Source: Bacteroidales bacterium (GTDB lineage: Bacteria > Bacteroidota > Bacteroidia > Bacteroidales > Bacteroidaceae). Taken from it: a stretch of 64,000 nt of DNA. Numbering within the stretch: position 1 is the first letter of the stretch; every line of letters starts with the position of its first letter. The stretch covers positions 4,924-68,923 of the forward strand of contig SFFY01000008.1 in the NCBI GenBank assembly GCA_004556745.1. Direction: 5' to 3'. Positions 49,501-58,200 of the stretch are shown one piece after another. The notes under the pieces are model-generated. The model made no database searches. It was not told the origin of the DNA and was given only the letters and a program-made list of their open reading frames with translations. A program made the translations under genes and the position numbers.

Positions 49501-50014
49501 GGGCAACTATGGCGGTTGCTACTACAACCTCTTCGACGCACACTCGCCTTTCCAAATCGACGGCAACTACGGCTGCACGAGCGGTATCGCCGAGATGCTC
49601 CTTCAGAGCTACGACGACATCATCACCATCCTCCCCGCCCTGCCCGACGCTTGGAAGGCAAGCGGCTCGATGAAGGGCTTGAAGGCCCAGGGCAACTACA
49701 CGGTAGACCAGGAATGGACGAACGGCGAAGCCACGAAGGTGGTCATCACCAACAACCTCGACCAAGACCGCGAGATTAAGGTGCGCCTCAAAATCGGCGA
49801 CGCGTTCACCGTCAAGACCTACAGCATCAGCGCCCTCGGCAGCATCGAAATCGACGGCAACGGCGTGGTAAGCAGCATTGCCAGCCTCCCCGCCTCCGAC
49901 AATCTCGTCCTCAACAGCATCTACACCCTTTCCGGCGTCCGCTTGAGCGGCAACGTGAACAGTCTCCCCAAAGGCGTTTACGTGGTGAATGGCAAAAAGG
50001 TGATTGTCAAGTAA
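46547..50014 (+). CDS. Secreted GH95 family alpha-L-fucosidase with duplicated N-terminal module
   Basis: A 1155-aa exported glycosidase: signal MKRLLSLLGLLLCIFGQSRA; two tandem modules of about 150 residues (starting at VYVIRSARGFLFYSS about 44 and VYAMRSARGFLLYTA about 197, each with NKYLYS(L/I)GAGK and Y-W-(I/V)K(I/L)G--(I/V)(V/I)NMQ); a GH95 catalytic region (about 345-1070) with EYALPLGNGQIGTTIRGGI, SNLQGIWND, NVEMNYWPVD, NEWSPEHGNTDVTAF and FQIDGNYGCTSG; and a C-terminal tail IYTLSGVRLSG ... KGVYVVNGKKVIVK. GH95 enzymes release alpha-1,2-fucose from host or plant glycans. No SusCD pair is adjacent. A near-ideal terminator follows. Confidence 0.93.
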   Translation: MKRLLSLLGLLLCIFGQSRADVAAVNASGDAVTSTASISREKVYVIRSARGFLFYSSESTYSSKLAGSATRGGTASLTAEAQQFMFFNNGENKYLYSLGAGKFVRSDGSYEDEPTSPVTFVETGNSTYPWTIKIGSNIVNMQTSGGVAQGVVVDSWNTPDDGNRLQIIEATAPTTFNAHMQKLYGITSDTGFENSQVYAMRSARGFLLYTATADKLAGSALISEAGAADFTQTAQQLSVRTVEGNKYLYSIGAGKYVKSDGTYEDTPTSPLTLTATGDATYPWQVKLGDNVINMQEAGGAAPGVIYNDYSTLDPGNKLQILRTYTEVKPDETSLYAEYNTVEAGTRPEGVSDYTLWYNVPVAKTGVSDTWMEYALPLGNGQIGTTIRGGILKDEIQFNEKTLWAGTSANSNQGYYQNFGSIMVTDLSGSFSLADATAPVKAYNRYLDIINGVGGVNFKSSDEATSYERRYFVSATDQAFVARYEAKGADKMTLKFAFNPDNQIGAGSVTYAEGTAAFSGAMETIKYNAKFKVLADAGATVSTSKGFIKVENATWINLIMAAATDYDCAKSGCVTGETAEQIAAKVQARIDAAAAKEYATLLADHVAKHSELMNRVSFNIASPCTDKTTQQLVEYYNAATANKTANDGLYLESLYFQYGRYLTIGANLDTSIHAPSNLQGIWNDRSNSNFWHCDVHADINVEMNYWPVDPTNLSEMHKPFLEHIIDLATAANSPWKALAQKIKSGAPGWAVAVENNIFGGTSTWENSRIKTLGAWYCSHFWRYYKYTLDRDLLKRALPVMYDAALYTKALCTADSKGLYEIKNEWSPEHGNTDVTAFAQQTSYELLDEIFKAHEELGSESPLTAAQISAIQDLYDKFDKGLWTETYGGKTCISEWKNYKLSDQQHRHLSHLMCLYPYSQVSAFDTTDEGKKLFQAAYNGQIARNGDVTGWSMGWQTNTYARCLDGYNARRNLTLALRHSGSYAIEMGNYGGCYYNLFDAHSPFQIDGNYGCTSGIAEMLLQSYDDIITILPALPDAWKASGSMKGLKAQGNYTVDQEWTNGEATKVVITNNLDQDREIKVRLKIGDAFTVKTYSISALGSIEIDGNGVVSSIASLPASDNLVLNSIYTLSGVRLSGNVNSLPKGVYVVNGKKVIVK

Positions 50015-50034
50015 AGACGAAATACAGATACAAG

Positions 50035-50066
50035 AATAGCGCAGGGCTTCCTGCGCTATTTTTTTT
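50035..50066 (+). terminator. Rho-independent terminator after the GH95 gene
   Basis: AATAGCGCAGG, loop GCTT, CCTGCGCTATT, then a run of T to 50066; perfect 11-bp stem. Confidence 0.95.
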
Positions 50067-50139
50067 GTTAATGGCAAAATCGTGTGATTGAGGCGGGCAC
50101 AAAAAGAACGCCCCTACTCTCTTCGATGAAAATATCTCC

Positions 50140-50377
50140 GCGAAATTTTTTCCTTTCACGGAGATATTTTTTGCTATCAAGCAGATATTTTTTACTATCT
50201 GCTAAGAAAAAGTTTATTACAAACTTTGTAATAAGCGTTACAAACTTTCTAACACATGTTACAAACTTTGTAATACGTGTTACAAACTTTGTAACAAAAA
50301 TATCTTATAGGCTAGTAAAAACTTTCAGGCAGATAGGGAAAAATATCAGCAAGAAAGGAAAAAGTTTCAAGGAGGAA
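50140..50377. repeat. Family H array 3: 3-4-3 layout of 21-bp units
   Basis: 238 bp, the same length as array 1. Three T-rich 21-mers start at 50140, 50161 and 50182 (each with ATTTTTT); a 13-nt partial unit 50203-50215; four palindromic 21-mers at 50216, 50237, 50258 and 50279 (core TTACAAACTTTGTAA); a 15-nt partial 50300-50314; three A-rich 21-mers at 50315, 50336 and 50357. One frame is open through the array from an ATG at 50126 and would encode heptads, but it runs on into a family A repeat. It begins 75 bp after the GH95 terminator. Confidence 0.8.
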
Positions 50378-50408
50378 ATCCCGCCGCTGCGCCTGTGGCT
50401 ATATAGCC

Positions 50409-50843
50409 TGTCCTGTGGCGTAGTGCCTTCCAGGCACATCGTCCTCACATAGCCTAACCGGGCACTGCGTACCCGGTTACCGTCGCTACGCTCCGTAGTG
50501 CCTTCCAGGCACTTAATACTCCCAGCAATGAAAATTTGCACAGCGTTAAGTTTCTGGACTGCTGTACGTAATGCTGAGATGATTTATAACTTCTCGCTTG
50601 AATAAGTGTTAAGTGCCTGGAAGACAGTCAGAGATGTTGCGATTGCCCGTAGTAATTTGCTTGAATAAGTGTCAAGTGTCTGGAAGGCAGTCAGCGATGT
50701 AGCGACTACCCGTAGTAATTTGTTTGCATAAGTATTAAGTGCCTGGAAGGCACTACGGAGCAACGCGACGGTAACCGGGTACGTAGTGCCCGGAAGGGCG
50801 ATATAGGGATGATGTGCCTGGAAGGCACTACGCCACAGGACAT
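50409..50843. repeat. Family A element, copy 4, expanded
   Basis: Right-type arm at 50409-50513 (GTCCTGTGGCGTAGTGCCTT ... CCGTAGTGCCTTCCAGGCAC) and left-type arm at 50614-50843 (TGCCTGGAAG ... CTACGCCACAGGACATG). The left arm contains two extra degenerate copies of a roughly 61-bp piece with CGACTACCCGTAGTAATTTG. It fills most of the 964-bp gap between the GH95 and feoAB genes; 50844-50945 shows nothing else. Confidence 0.8.
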
Positions 50844-50945
50844 GCCCCCTTTGCGCACCATAATACCCACGTTTAGGGATACCCCGTCGCGCCGCCGCGC
50901 ACAAAATCACAAAAAAAAGGTATTCCACGCTTGGCGGCAACGTAG

Positions 50946-50953
50946 TAATTTTG
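50946..50953 (+). promoter_or_regulatory. -7 box for feoAB
   Basis: TAATTTTG followed by CACTCGG, 25 bp before the ATG at 50979. No convincing Fur box was seen around it. Confidence 0.65.
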
Positions 50954-50978
50954 CACTCGGAAAATAATGCGAAGCACA

Positions 50979-53177
50979 ATGACACTTTCAGACTTAAAGA
51001 ATAAAGAAGTGGCCTACGTGGAAAGCGTGGGCGTGGGCGGCGCGTTGCAGATGCGCCTCGAAGAGATGGGACTCGTGCGCGGCCAGGCCGTGAAAAGGCT
51101 GTATGCCGCGCCGCTCGGCACGCCCATCGTATTCAAAGTGATGGGACAGATGGTTTCGCTGCGCCGCAGCGAGGCGGCCCTCGTGAGCGTGTCGGCACAG
51201 CCGGTGAGCGGCGAAGATGCCGCCGCGCCCGCCACCCCTGCCGCGCCCGAGTTGCCCGCAGCAGAGCCCCACGCGGCGGCGTGTGCCGTGGGCTGTCCCT
51301 CGTGCGGCGGCACGCATCAGCATAAGGACAGCGGCGAAGACGCACTCACCATCGCCCTCGTGGGCAACCCCAACTGCGGCAAAACGGCCTTCTTCAACGC
51401 CGCCTGCGGCGGGCACGAGCGCACGGGCAACTATGCCGGCGTGACCGTGACGAGCGTGGAGGGACACACCGAACTCGACGGCCGCAAACTGCGCATCATC
51501 GACCTGCCCGGCACCTATTCGCTCCACTCTTTCAGCCCCGACGAGGCATACGTGATGCACGAATTGGCAAAAGGCAAGGTGGACGTGGTGCTCAACGTGA
51601 TCGACGTGAACAACCTCGAGCGCAACCTGCTGCTCACCATGCAACTGCGCACGATGGGCAAGCCCGTGGTGTGCGTGCTCAACATGTACGACGAATTCTC
51701 GCAGAGCGGCAGCCGCCTCGACTTGCCCAAGTTGCGCGAAAGACTCGGACTGCCCTGCGTGACCACCATAGCCCGCACGGGCGAGGGCATCGCCGAAGCG
51801 CTCCGCGCAGCCATCGAACGCGCCGACTGTGCCGACAACTCCGCCGCGCCCGCCGCCGAAACCGCCGACGCGGACATCAAGAGCCTCAACGCCCGCCGCT
51901 ACCGCAGCATACGGCAGATTGTGGCAGACATCTATCAGCGCAACGAGGGACGTACCGACCGCGCCACGCGCCTGCTCGACCGTCTCACGGCGCACGGGCT
52001 GCACGCCTATTTCGTATACGCCGCGCTGATGTTTTGCGCCTTCTGGCTCACCTTTGAATTAGGGCAATATCCCATGGACTGGGTTGACAGCGGCGTGGGT
52101 CTGCTGACAGAGTGGGTGGAAAGCACGCTGCCCGACGGTTTCCTGCGCGACCTGCTGGTGAACGGCGTGCTGGGCGGCGTGGGGAGCGTCATCGTGTTCC
52201 TGCCCAATATCCTCATTCTCTACCTCTGCATCTCGCTGCTCGAAGACTCGGGCTATCTGGCCCGCGCCGCCATGCTGGCCGACCCGCTGCTCAGCCGCGC
52301 GGGACTGCACGGCAAGTCGTTTATTCCGATGCTCATGGGCTTCGGCTGCAACGTGCCCGCCGTGATGGCCACGCGCACCATTGAGAACCGCAAGGCGCGG
52401 CTGCTCACGATGCTCGTGCTGCCCTTCATGTCGTGCTCGGCAAGACTGCCGGTCTACGTGATACTCTGCGGTGCCTTTTTCCCCGATAAGGCCGTCTACG
52501 TGATGTGTCTGCTCTACGCCCTCGGCATCATCATCGCCTTTGTCGCTGCCATTTTGCTCAACCGCTGCTATCGCCGGGGCGCAGACAGTTCGTTCGTGAT
52601 GGAAATCCCGCCCTACCGTGCGCCGCAAGCGGCAAGCGTATTACGCCACACGTGGGAGAAGGGACAGCAATACCTGCGCAAGATGGGCGGCATCATTCTC
52701 GTGGCGAGCCTCGCCGTGTGGCTGCTCGGCTACTTCCCGCGCGGCGGGGAGGACCTCACGGAGGCGCAACAGCAGGAGCAGTCCTATCTGGGCCACATCG
52801 GGCATGCCATGGAGCCTGTGTTTAGTCCGCTGGGCTTCGACTGGCGCATGGACGTAGGCATCCTTGCTGGCACGGGCGCAAAGGAACTCATGGTAAGCAC
52901 GCTCGGCGTGCTGTACGAATGTCCCGAGGACGATGCCTCCGCCGAAACGGCCGACGATGCCTCGCAAACACGCCTCGCCGCCGCGCTGCAGACTGCCACC
53001 ACGCCTGCCGCCGCTTTGGCCTACATGGTCTTTGCCCTGCTCTACTTCCCCTGCATGGCAACCATCGCTGCCATACGCGGCGAGAGCGGCCGCTGGCGCT
53101 ACGCCCTCTTTGCCGCGGCATATACCACGGTGATTGCCTATCTCGCGGCGTGGGGGACTTATGTAATATTTGGATAA
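50979..53177 (+). CDS. feoB: FeoA-FeoB fusion ferrous iron transporter
   Basis: Imports Fe2+ across the inner membrane. The 732-aa protein begins with an SH3-like FeoA domain (about 1-75, EMGLVRGQAVKRLYAAPLGT), then a linker (about 76-125) with CAVGCPSCGGTHQHK, a G domain with G1 GNPNCGKTAFFN (about 129), G3 DLPGTYSL and G4 NMYD, a GDI-like helical part, and the membrane Gate regions (about 335-732; FLPNILILYLCISLLEDSGY, FGCNVPAVMATRT). FeoA-FeoB fusions are usual in Bacteroidetes; the Cys/His-rich linker is notable. I chose the ATG at 50979 (MTLSDLKNKE) because the ATG at 50967 lies only 13 bp after the -7 box. Confidence 0.95.
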   Translation: MTLSDLKNKEVAYVESVGVGGALQMRLEEMGLVRGQAVKRLYAAPLGTPIVFKVMGQMVSLRRSEAALVSVSAQPVSGEDAAAPATPAAPELPAAEPHAAACAVGCPSCGGTHQHKDSGEDALTIALVGNPNCGKTAFFNAACGGHERTGNYAGVTVTSVEGHTELDGRKLRIIDLPGTYSLHSFSPDEAYVMHELAKGKVDVVLNVIDVNNLERNLLLTMQLRTMGKPVVCVLNMYDEFSQSGSRLDLPKLRERLGLPCVTTIARTGEGIAEALRAAIERADCADNSAAPAAETADADIKSLNARRYRSIRQIVADIYQRNEGRTDRATRLLDRLTAHGLHAYFVYAALMFCAFWLTFELGQYPMDWVDSGVGLLTEWVESTLPDGFLRDLLVNGVLGGVGSVIVFLPNILILYLCISLLEDSGYLARAAMLADPLLSRAGLHGKSFIPMLMGFGCNVPAVMATRTIENRKARLLTMLVLPFMSCSARLPVYVILCGAFFPDKAVYVMCLLYALGIIIAFVAAILLNRCYRRGADSSFVMEIPPYRAPQAASVLRHTWEKGQQYLRKMGGIILVASLAVWLLGYFPRGGEDLTEAQQQEQSYLGHIGHAMEPVFSPLGFDWRMDVGILAGTGAKELMVSTLGVLYECPEDDASAETADDASQTRLAAALQTATTPAAALAYMVFALLYFPCMATIAAIRGESGRWRYALFAAAYTTVIAYLAAWGTYVIFG

Positions 53178-53203
53178 AAGCGAAAATGAACGAATCAAAA
53201 GGG

Positions 53204-53617
53204 TAAAGACAAAAACATGCAAAACCGCTTGCCTCATTTGAAGCCCAAGGGCTACGCCGCCGGTCTTAACGCCGAGCCTGAAAGCCTCTCGGCTTTCGCT
53301 CGCCCTTAATACCTGCGGCTGCGGTCGGTGCCCGCCCGCTTCAAACGACGCAAGCAAAAAACAGAAAAAAGTGGATATTTACTTTTTCATTGTAAAAGCA
53401 AAGAAGCAATGCTTTACTTTTTTCTGTTTTTTGCTTGTCCTGTGTGGGCGGGCGGGAACCGACCGCAGCCTTAGCAGATTAAGCAACAGACAAAAGTCGA
53501 CAGACTCTTAGCAGATTAAGCAACAGACAAAAGTCGACAGACTTTTAGGCTGGGCTTAATCGGATAAGGCGAGCCGCAGGCCCACACAGGACAAGCGGTT
53601 TTTATTGTTTTTGTCTC
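53204..53617. repeat. Family D two-module element, copy 3
   Basis: About 414 bp, opposite orientation to 31997-32400. Ends AAACATGCAAAACCGCTTG and CAAGCGGTTTTTATTG. Module beta (TTTGAAGCCCAAGGGCTACG ... GCTTCAAACGACGCAAG) comes first, module alpha (CTTGTCCTGTGTGGGCGG ... CCCACACAGGACAAGCGG) second. Fills the 490-bp feoAB to porin spacer. Confidence 0.85.
53470..53543. repeat. 37-bp perfect tandem duplication inside family D copy 3
   Basis: Two identical 37-bp units at 53470-53506 and 53507-53543, each starting CTTAGCAGATTAAGCAACAG and ending GTCGACAGACT. Perfect identity points to recent slippage. Confidence 0.9.
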
Positions 53618-53667
53618 ATTCCAAAACCAGTTTATATGCAAACACATTTCAACACAAAAACTAAACT

Positions 53668-54783
53668 ATGCGATTTTTCAACTACCTCCTTCCCCTCTTC
53701 CTACTCACCCTCCCCTCCCCCGCCGCCGCGCAGGACACCGACAGCATTTGCACGCGGCGCGTACACTGGCACGTAGATGCCGTGAGCGAGGGACAATGGA
53801 ACATGACGGACGGACGCGCCAACTGGGTCAACCTGCTCTCCGCCGGAATGGACGTGCAGACGTGGCGCGGCGGCTGCGCCGAAATCGGCGCCCTCGCCAC
53901 GGGACACATCGGGCACGCCGTGGTCGACGACATGCAGGACCTGAGCAACATCAACGCCAAAAACCGCGCCTTCCGCCTCACCCACCTCGGGCTGCGACAT
54001 GAGTGGGACAAAAAGATTAAGGGCTTTGTGTATTTCGGACTGCGGCAGGCCGACGAAGACTATTTCAACACCGACTGCGCCGCACTCTTCACCGGCTCTT
54101 CCTACGGCTGCGTGCCGCAGGCGGGAGACAACATCGCCCTCGGCGTTTATCCCGACGCCGCACTCGGCATTCACGCCGAAATAGCCCCGTCGGACCGCTG
54201 GCTCTTCAAGCAGAGCCTCTACAATGGCACGACCTCCGACCACCTCGACCGCCAGTTTCGCTTCTGTCCCAAGAGCGACGGCATTGCCGCCATAGGCAGC
54301 GTGACGTTCAGCCCCGACTGGAAGCCCAAAGGCAAGGGGAGGGACGACGAGAGCGACTGCGCCTTCATGCCTGCCTACGTGGTGGGCTACGTGGCAGGGC
54401 GGCAGGCCGACGAAGAAACGGGGAAACTCGTTGGGGGCGGCGGCGTGTGGGCCAGTATCGACCAGCCCCTCTTCAATATGCGCCGCACCACGCTCGCGCT
54501 CTTCGCCACGGGCGGCACGCGCTTCGGCCGTCTCGATGCGGCTCGCGGACACTGGGCGGCGGGCCTGCTGCTCGACGGACTGACGCGCCGGGGCGGTACG
54601 CTGGGCGTCGGCGTGAGCCGCGCCTATTATGCCGACGGCCGTGAGACGGACGTAGAAGCCACCGCCACCCTGCCTCTCTGCAAATGGGCAGAACTGCAAC
54701 CCGCGCTCCACATAGTGCGCACCTGCGGCGAAACCACCACCGTGGGCCTCTTGCGCCTTTGCATCTGCCTCGAAGGCAAATAG
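53668..54783 (+). CDS. OprB-like outer-membrane porin
   Basis: A 371-aa exported barrel protein: signal MRFFNYLLPLFLLTLPSPAAAQ, then WRGGCAEIGALATGHIGHAV and DDMQDLSNINAKNRAFRLTH, a pattern resembling OprB carbohydrate-selective porins (the D-Q--SNI segment), and repeated beta strands up to a C-terminal hydrophobic stretch. OprB-type porins pass sugars or small solutes. Its position after feoAB might suggest a metal link, but a 414-bp repeat element separates them. No promoter box was identified. A shared hairpin terminator with DUF2795 follows. Confidence 0.6.
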   Translation: MRFFNYLLPLFLLTLPSPAAAQDTDSICTRRVHWHVDAVSEGQWNMTDGRANWVNLLSAGMDVQTWRGGCAEIGALATGHIGHAVVDDMQDLSNINAKNRAFRLTHLGLRHEWDKKIKGFVYFGLRQADEDYFNTDCAALFTGSSYGCVPQAGDNIALGVYPDAALGIHAEIAPSDRWLFKQSLYNGTTSDHLDRQFRFCPKSDGIAAIGSVTFSPDWKPKGKGRDDESDCAFMPAYVVGYVAGRQADEETGKLVGGGGVWASIDQPLFNMRRTTLALFATGGTRFGRLDAARGHWAAGLLLDGLTRRGGTLGVGVSRAYYADGRETDVEATATLPLCKWAELQPALHIVRTCGETTTVGLLRLCICLEGK

Positions 54784-54811
54784 GAAAGGCGATAGCAAGC
54801 ATCAACAAAGC

Positions 54812-54849
54812 AACAGCGGCGGACGTGCATGAACACGTCCGCCGCTGTT
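54812..54849. terminator. Bidirectional hairpin terminator
   Basis: AACAGCGGCGGACGTG and CACGTCCGCCGCTGTT form a perfect 16-bp stem with loop CATGAA, followed on the plus strand by TTGC. It lies between convergent genes and can serve both. Confidence 0.85.
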
Positions 54850-54872
54850 TTGCAAAATAAAGCGTGATAGAT

Positions 54873-55094
54873 TTAATATTCGTCCTCGTTGAAGAGGAAA
54901 TCTTCCTTTGTGGGATAATCGGGCCAAACATCTTCGATGGTTTCGTAGATTTCGCCCTCGTCTTCAAGTTCTTGAAGGTTCTCCACTACTTCCATCGGTG
55001 CGCCGGAGCGCATGGCGTAGTCGATAAGTTCTTCTTTCGATGCAGGCCAAGGCGCATCTTCGAGTTTCGATGCCAATTCCAAAGTCCAATACAT
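54873..55094 (-). CDS. DUF2795 family protein
   Basis: A 73-aa acidic cytoplasmic protein beginning MYWTLELASKLEDAPWPASK and containing ELIDYAMRSGAPMEVVENLQ, the helix-turn signature of DUF2795, a small all-helical family resembling a MerR/HTH-like fold and of unknown function. The acidic C-terminus (DFLFNEDEY) is typical of Bacteroidetes members. It has its own -7 box at 55161-55168 and a shared terminator, so it is a single-gene unit. Confidence 0.85.
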   Translation of the reverse strand: MYWTLELASKLEDAPWPASKEELIDYAMRSGAPMEVVENLQELEDEGEIYETIEDVWPDYPTKEDFLFNEDEY

Positions 55095-55160
55095 AATGTC
55101 GTCTATGTTTTTATGGGTTTGCTATTAAGGTTGATTCTTCACAGTCCTTATATGACGGCG

Positions 55161-55168
55161 CAAAATTA
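55161..55168 (-). promoter_or_regulatory. -7 box for DUF2795 gene
   Basis: Minus-strand TAATTTTG followed by CGCC; leader about 60 nt to the ATG at 55094. Confidence 0.7.
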
Positions 55169-55244
55169 CACTTTTTCTTGTATTCCCAACTATTTACTTA
55201 CGTTTTTCTTACGATATATGCACTTTTAGCACCTTTTTGAACGG

Positions 55245-58200
55245 CTAATATACGATTTTCCTGCCCCCGTTGATGTAAATGCCGCGTACGGGACGGCTCA
55301 CGCGGCGGCCGCTGAGGTCGTAGAGCGGGCCGTTGGCGGCAGAATTTGCTGCTGGCGCGGCAGAAATGCCGGTGGTCACATCGTCAAAGTCGAGCGCATA
55401 GGCTGCGGCGGACGTAATGCCCGAGGCCACCCAATAAGCCTTAAAGCCTTTGAGTTGCAGGCCGTCGACATTCCCCTCGCTGTTGTTGGCAAAGGGATAA
55501 AGCCCTACGCCCACCGAGCCGTTTTGCAGGGTGTAAGTGTTTGGCAGGGCCTCAATGGTGGCAAAATTACCCGTAAGGTCGCTCGTTGCTCCACTCGCCT
55601 GCTCCGTCACGGCAAGCAGGTGCAAGCCTTCTTCTGCCTTTATGACTACGCCCTGTTCGGCGGGGATAATTTCGCCTACATTCGTGAGGCGGAACTTGTT
55701 TTCGGCAGACTTGAAAGCACCCACGTAGGCTTTAAGCCCGTCGTCCGCCAAAAGCGTGGCGGGCGAGTAGAGCGTGGCGTAGCCGGCGGCGGAAACGCTG
55801 ACGGGCAAGAGTGCCACGGGCACGACTTCCCACGCCGTTTTTGCATCTTCTGCCACGGCGGCAGTGCCGAAAGCAGTGCCTTGGCTGCTCAAATAAACTC
55901 CGCCTGCCTGCAAGGCATACGCGCCCGGCTCGGTGGGGTGAGGCGCGAAACTATATGCACCCGATTGGGAGAGGGGCGCATGCTGCGTACCGTTAAGATA
56001 AAGGCCGGAGGCGTAGGCAAGGATTTTGTCACCGTCGCGCATCAGCACGTTGTTCTCGTTAGGGGTGAGCGCCAACTGCAAGGCCGTGCCAGTGGCCTGT
56101 CCCTCGGGGAGGGTGACAAATCTGCCGGTGGCACGGGAGCGCAGGCGGTAGAAAGTAGCGGGGCGCGGCTGCGTGGCGGCCTCAATAACGGGCACGAACT
56201 GGAAGTCGGAGGAGACAATCATGCCCAGATTATTGTTGCAGAGATAGCCCTTGGGGTCGTCCTTATATTGGTGGTTGAGCGAGAACGTGTTGCCGCTGCG
56301 GCTGAGCATGGCCTGCTGGAGCGTGTGGCTGAGGAGCGTGAAACTGCCCCACGTGAAGCCGCGCCGCAATACGAAGTCGGTGTACATGCTGTTGGTCATG
56401 CCGCCGAGGTGAGGCAGGTTGCCGTCCGCGTCTTTCAGATAGAAGCATCCCTCGCCGTGTGTCAGTTGCAAGGCCGTGGCTTCGGCGGGCGCGGCGAGCC
56501 AAGTCTCGGTGACGTACTCGCCGTCGGCGGTGCGCTTATAATAATAATATGGTGTGGAGGCAGGCAATGCCTGATAACTGCGCAAGAGGTAGCGTCCCTC
56601 TTCGGGGTAAACGATTTCGTCATCGGCGCAGTTGCGCAAAGTTTCGATGGCGGCCACGAGCGCCTCGCCGTCGGCCGTATCGTAATCGGGCTTCAAGAAG
56701 CCGGCGGCATCGCACACCTTGGCATATTGCTTCACCAATGCCTTATAGGCGGGCAGCGTGGGCAACGGGTAGCCCGGTTCGCCCTCATGGCGCACGAGTT
56801 CGGCAGTTTCGGCAGCCGCATCGCGCACTGCCTTTTGCAGTGCAGCATTCGACTGCTGCGTTTCAGGCAGTTCGAAAATTTGGGTATAGGTATAGGGCGT
56901 GCCGCTCACGGTGGCAGTCCAGGTGCGGCGCACGATGCGTCCTTCTTCCGTCTGTTTGTAAGTTGTGGAATAAGTTGTTGAAGTGCTCGAAGCGCGGTAG
57001 GCTATCAGTTCGGGCGCGGTAGCGGGCAAGTCCTCGGCTGAGGCGAGGCGCACGTAGGGCTCGGGCGCGGCGTTGCCCGTATCTTTTTCCTTAAAGAGAT
57101 AGCGGGCAGAGGACTGGTCGAGGGTGAAACCGCCGCTGTAAATGGTTTCGCTGCCGCTCTTATAGTAGGGCATCACGGGCATCACGGCATAGGGGGCTTC
57201 GCCAATTATTTCCACCTTAAACGCGCCGCCGTTAATCTCTTGCGGATAATCGCGATAAGGGGTCTTGCCTATGGTGATGAAGGGGAAGGCGCCCGACCAA
57301 GTACCCGTGTTGGGCAGATTGTCGGCAAGGATATAGGGGAAAGTTTGGCCGAAGTCGGTGGAAAGGCTGATGCGCACGCGACTATTCGGCCCGTACACCT
57401 CAGTGAGCGGCGACCATGTTAAGGTGTATGCCACGCCCCATTTGAAAGAATTAAAATTACTCGGCTTCGTGATGTTAGCCGTAAACGGTTCGCCTTCCAC
57501 GATGCGCAGGTTGATGTAGCGGCTGTCGTAGAGCGAGTTTTGGCGCACGGCAACACCGAACTTGTATAAGCCCACGCGGGAGGCATCGGAATAGGGCACG
57601 TAGGGATTTACGGCATCGTCGGCCACTGCGGTCGGCGTGTCGTAGTAAGGCTGAAACATCTGCGCCTCAGACACGGTGGGCTTGTAATGCGGTTGCAGTG
57701 CATTGGCTCCGCCGTCGAGGGCGATGTCCATGCCGTGTGCCACGAAATAGAGCGGTTGGTCGGTAGAAGATTTCAGGGGGATCTGGAACTGGAAGTTCGA
57801 GCCTGCCGTCACCACATACTCCTCGGGCAGGCGGTTGCCGTCGATTTCGGGCTGGTCGCCCTCTTCAAGGTAGGCGTAGGCAAGGTTCGTGCCTTCCTTA
57901 TCGCTATTTCGCGAATAGTCTGCCTTTTCCGGGTCACAGTCGGGCGTGAGATACACGTTGAGGGCGCGCAGGGTGCGGCGCATGGCGGCTATGCTGCTCA
58001 TGGCGAAGAAGTCGCGTGGCGAACCGTAACTCATGATGCTGCGCCCGCTGCCCGGCTCTACGAAGTCGCCGTCGGAAATATAATGCGTGTGCTTCGCACC
58101 GAAGAGATGGCCCATTTCATGTGCGATGGTGGTGATGATGGGACGGGCAAAGCCGCGCGCCTTCTGATAGCGCGAAGCCACTCCACCGAGCGCGGCCTGA

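Noticed and set aside
48407..50077. 556-aa open frame on the minus strand
   Set aside because: Antisense of the GH95 gene, Val/Ala/Gly-rich shadow.
50126..50452. Small open frame with heptad repeats through family H array 3
   Set aside because: Any stop-free frame through 21-bp units yields heptads; the frame runs on into a family A repeat and is not kept through array 2, so a DNA-level role is more likely. Kept only as a side note.
50844..50978. Fur box before feoAB
   Set aside because: No sequence close to the GATAATGATAATCATTATC consensus was seen.
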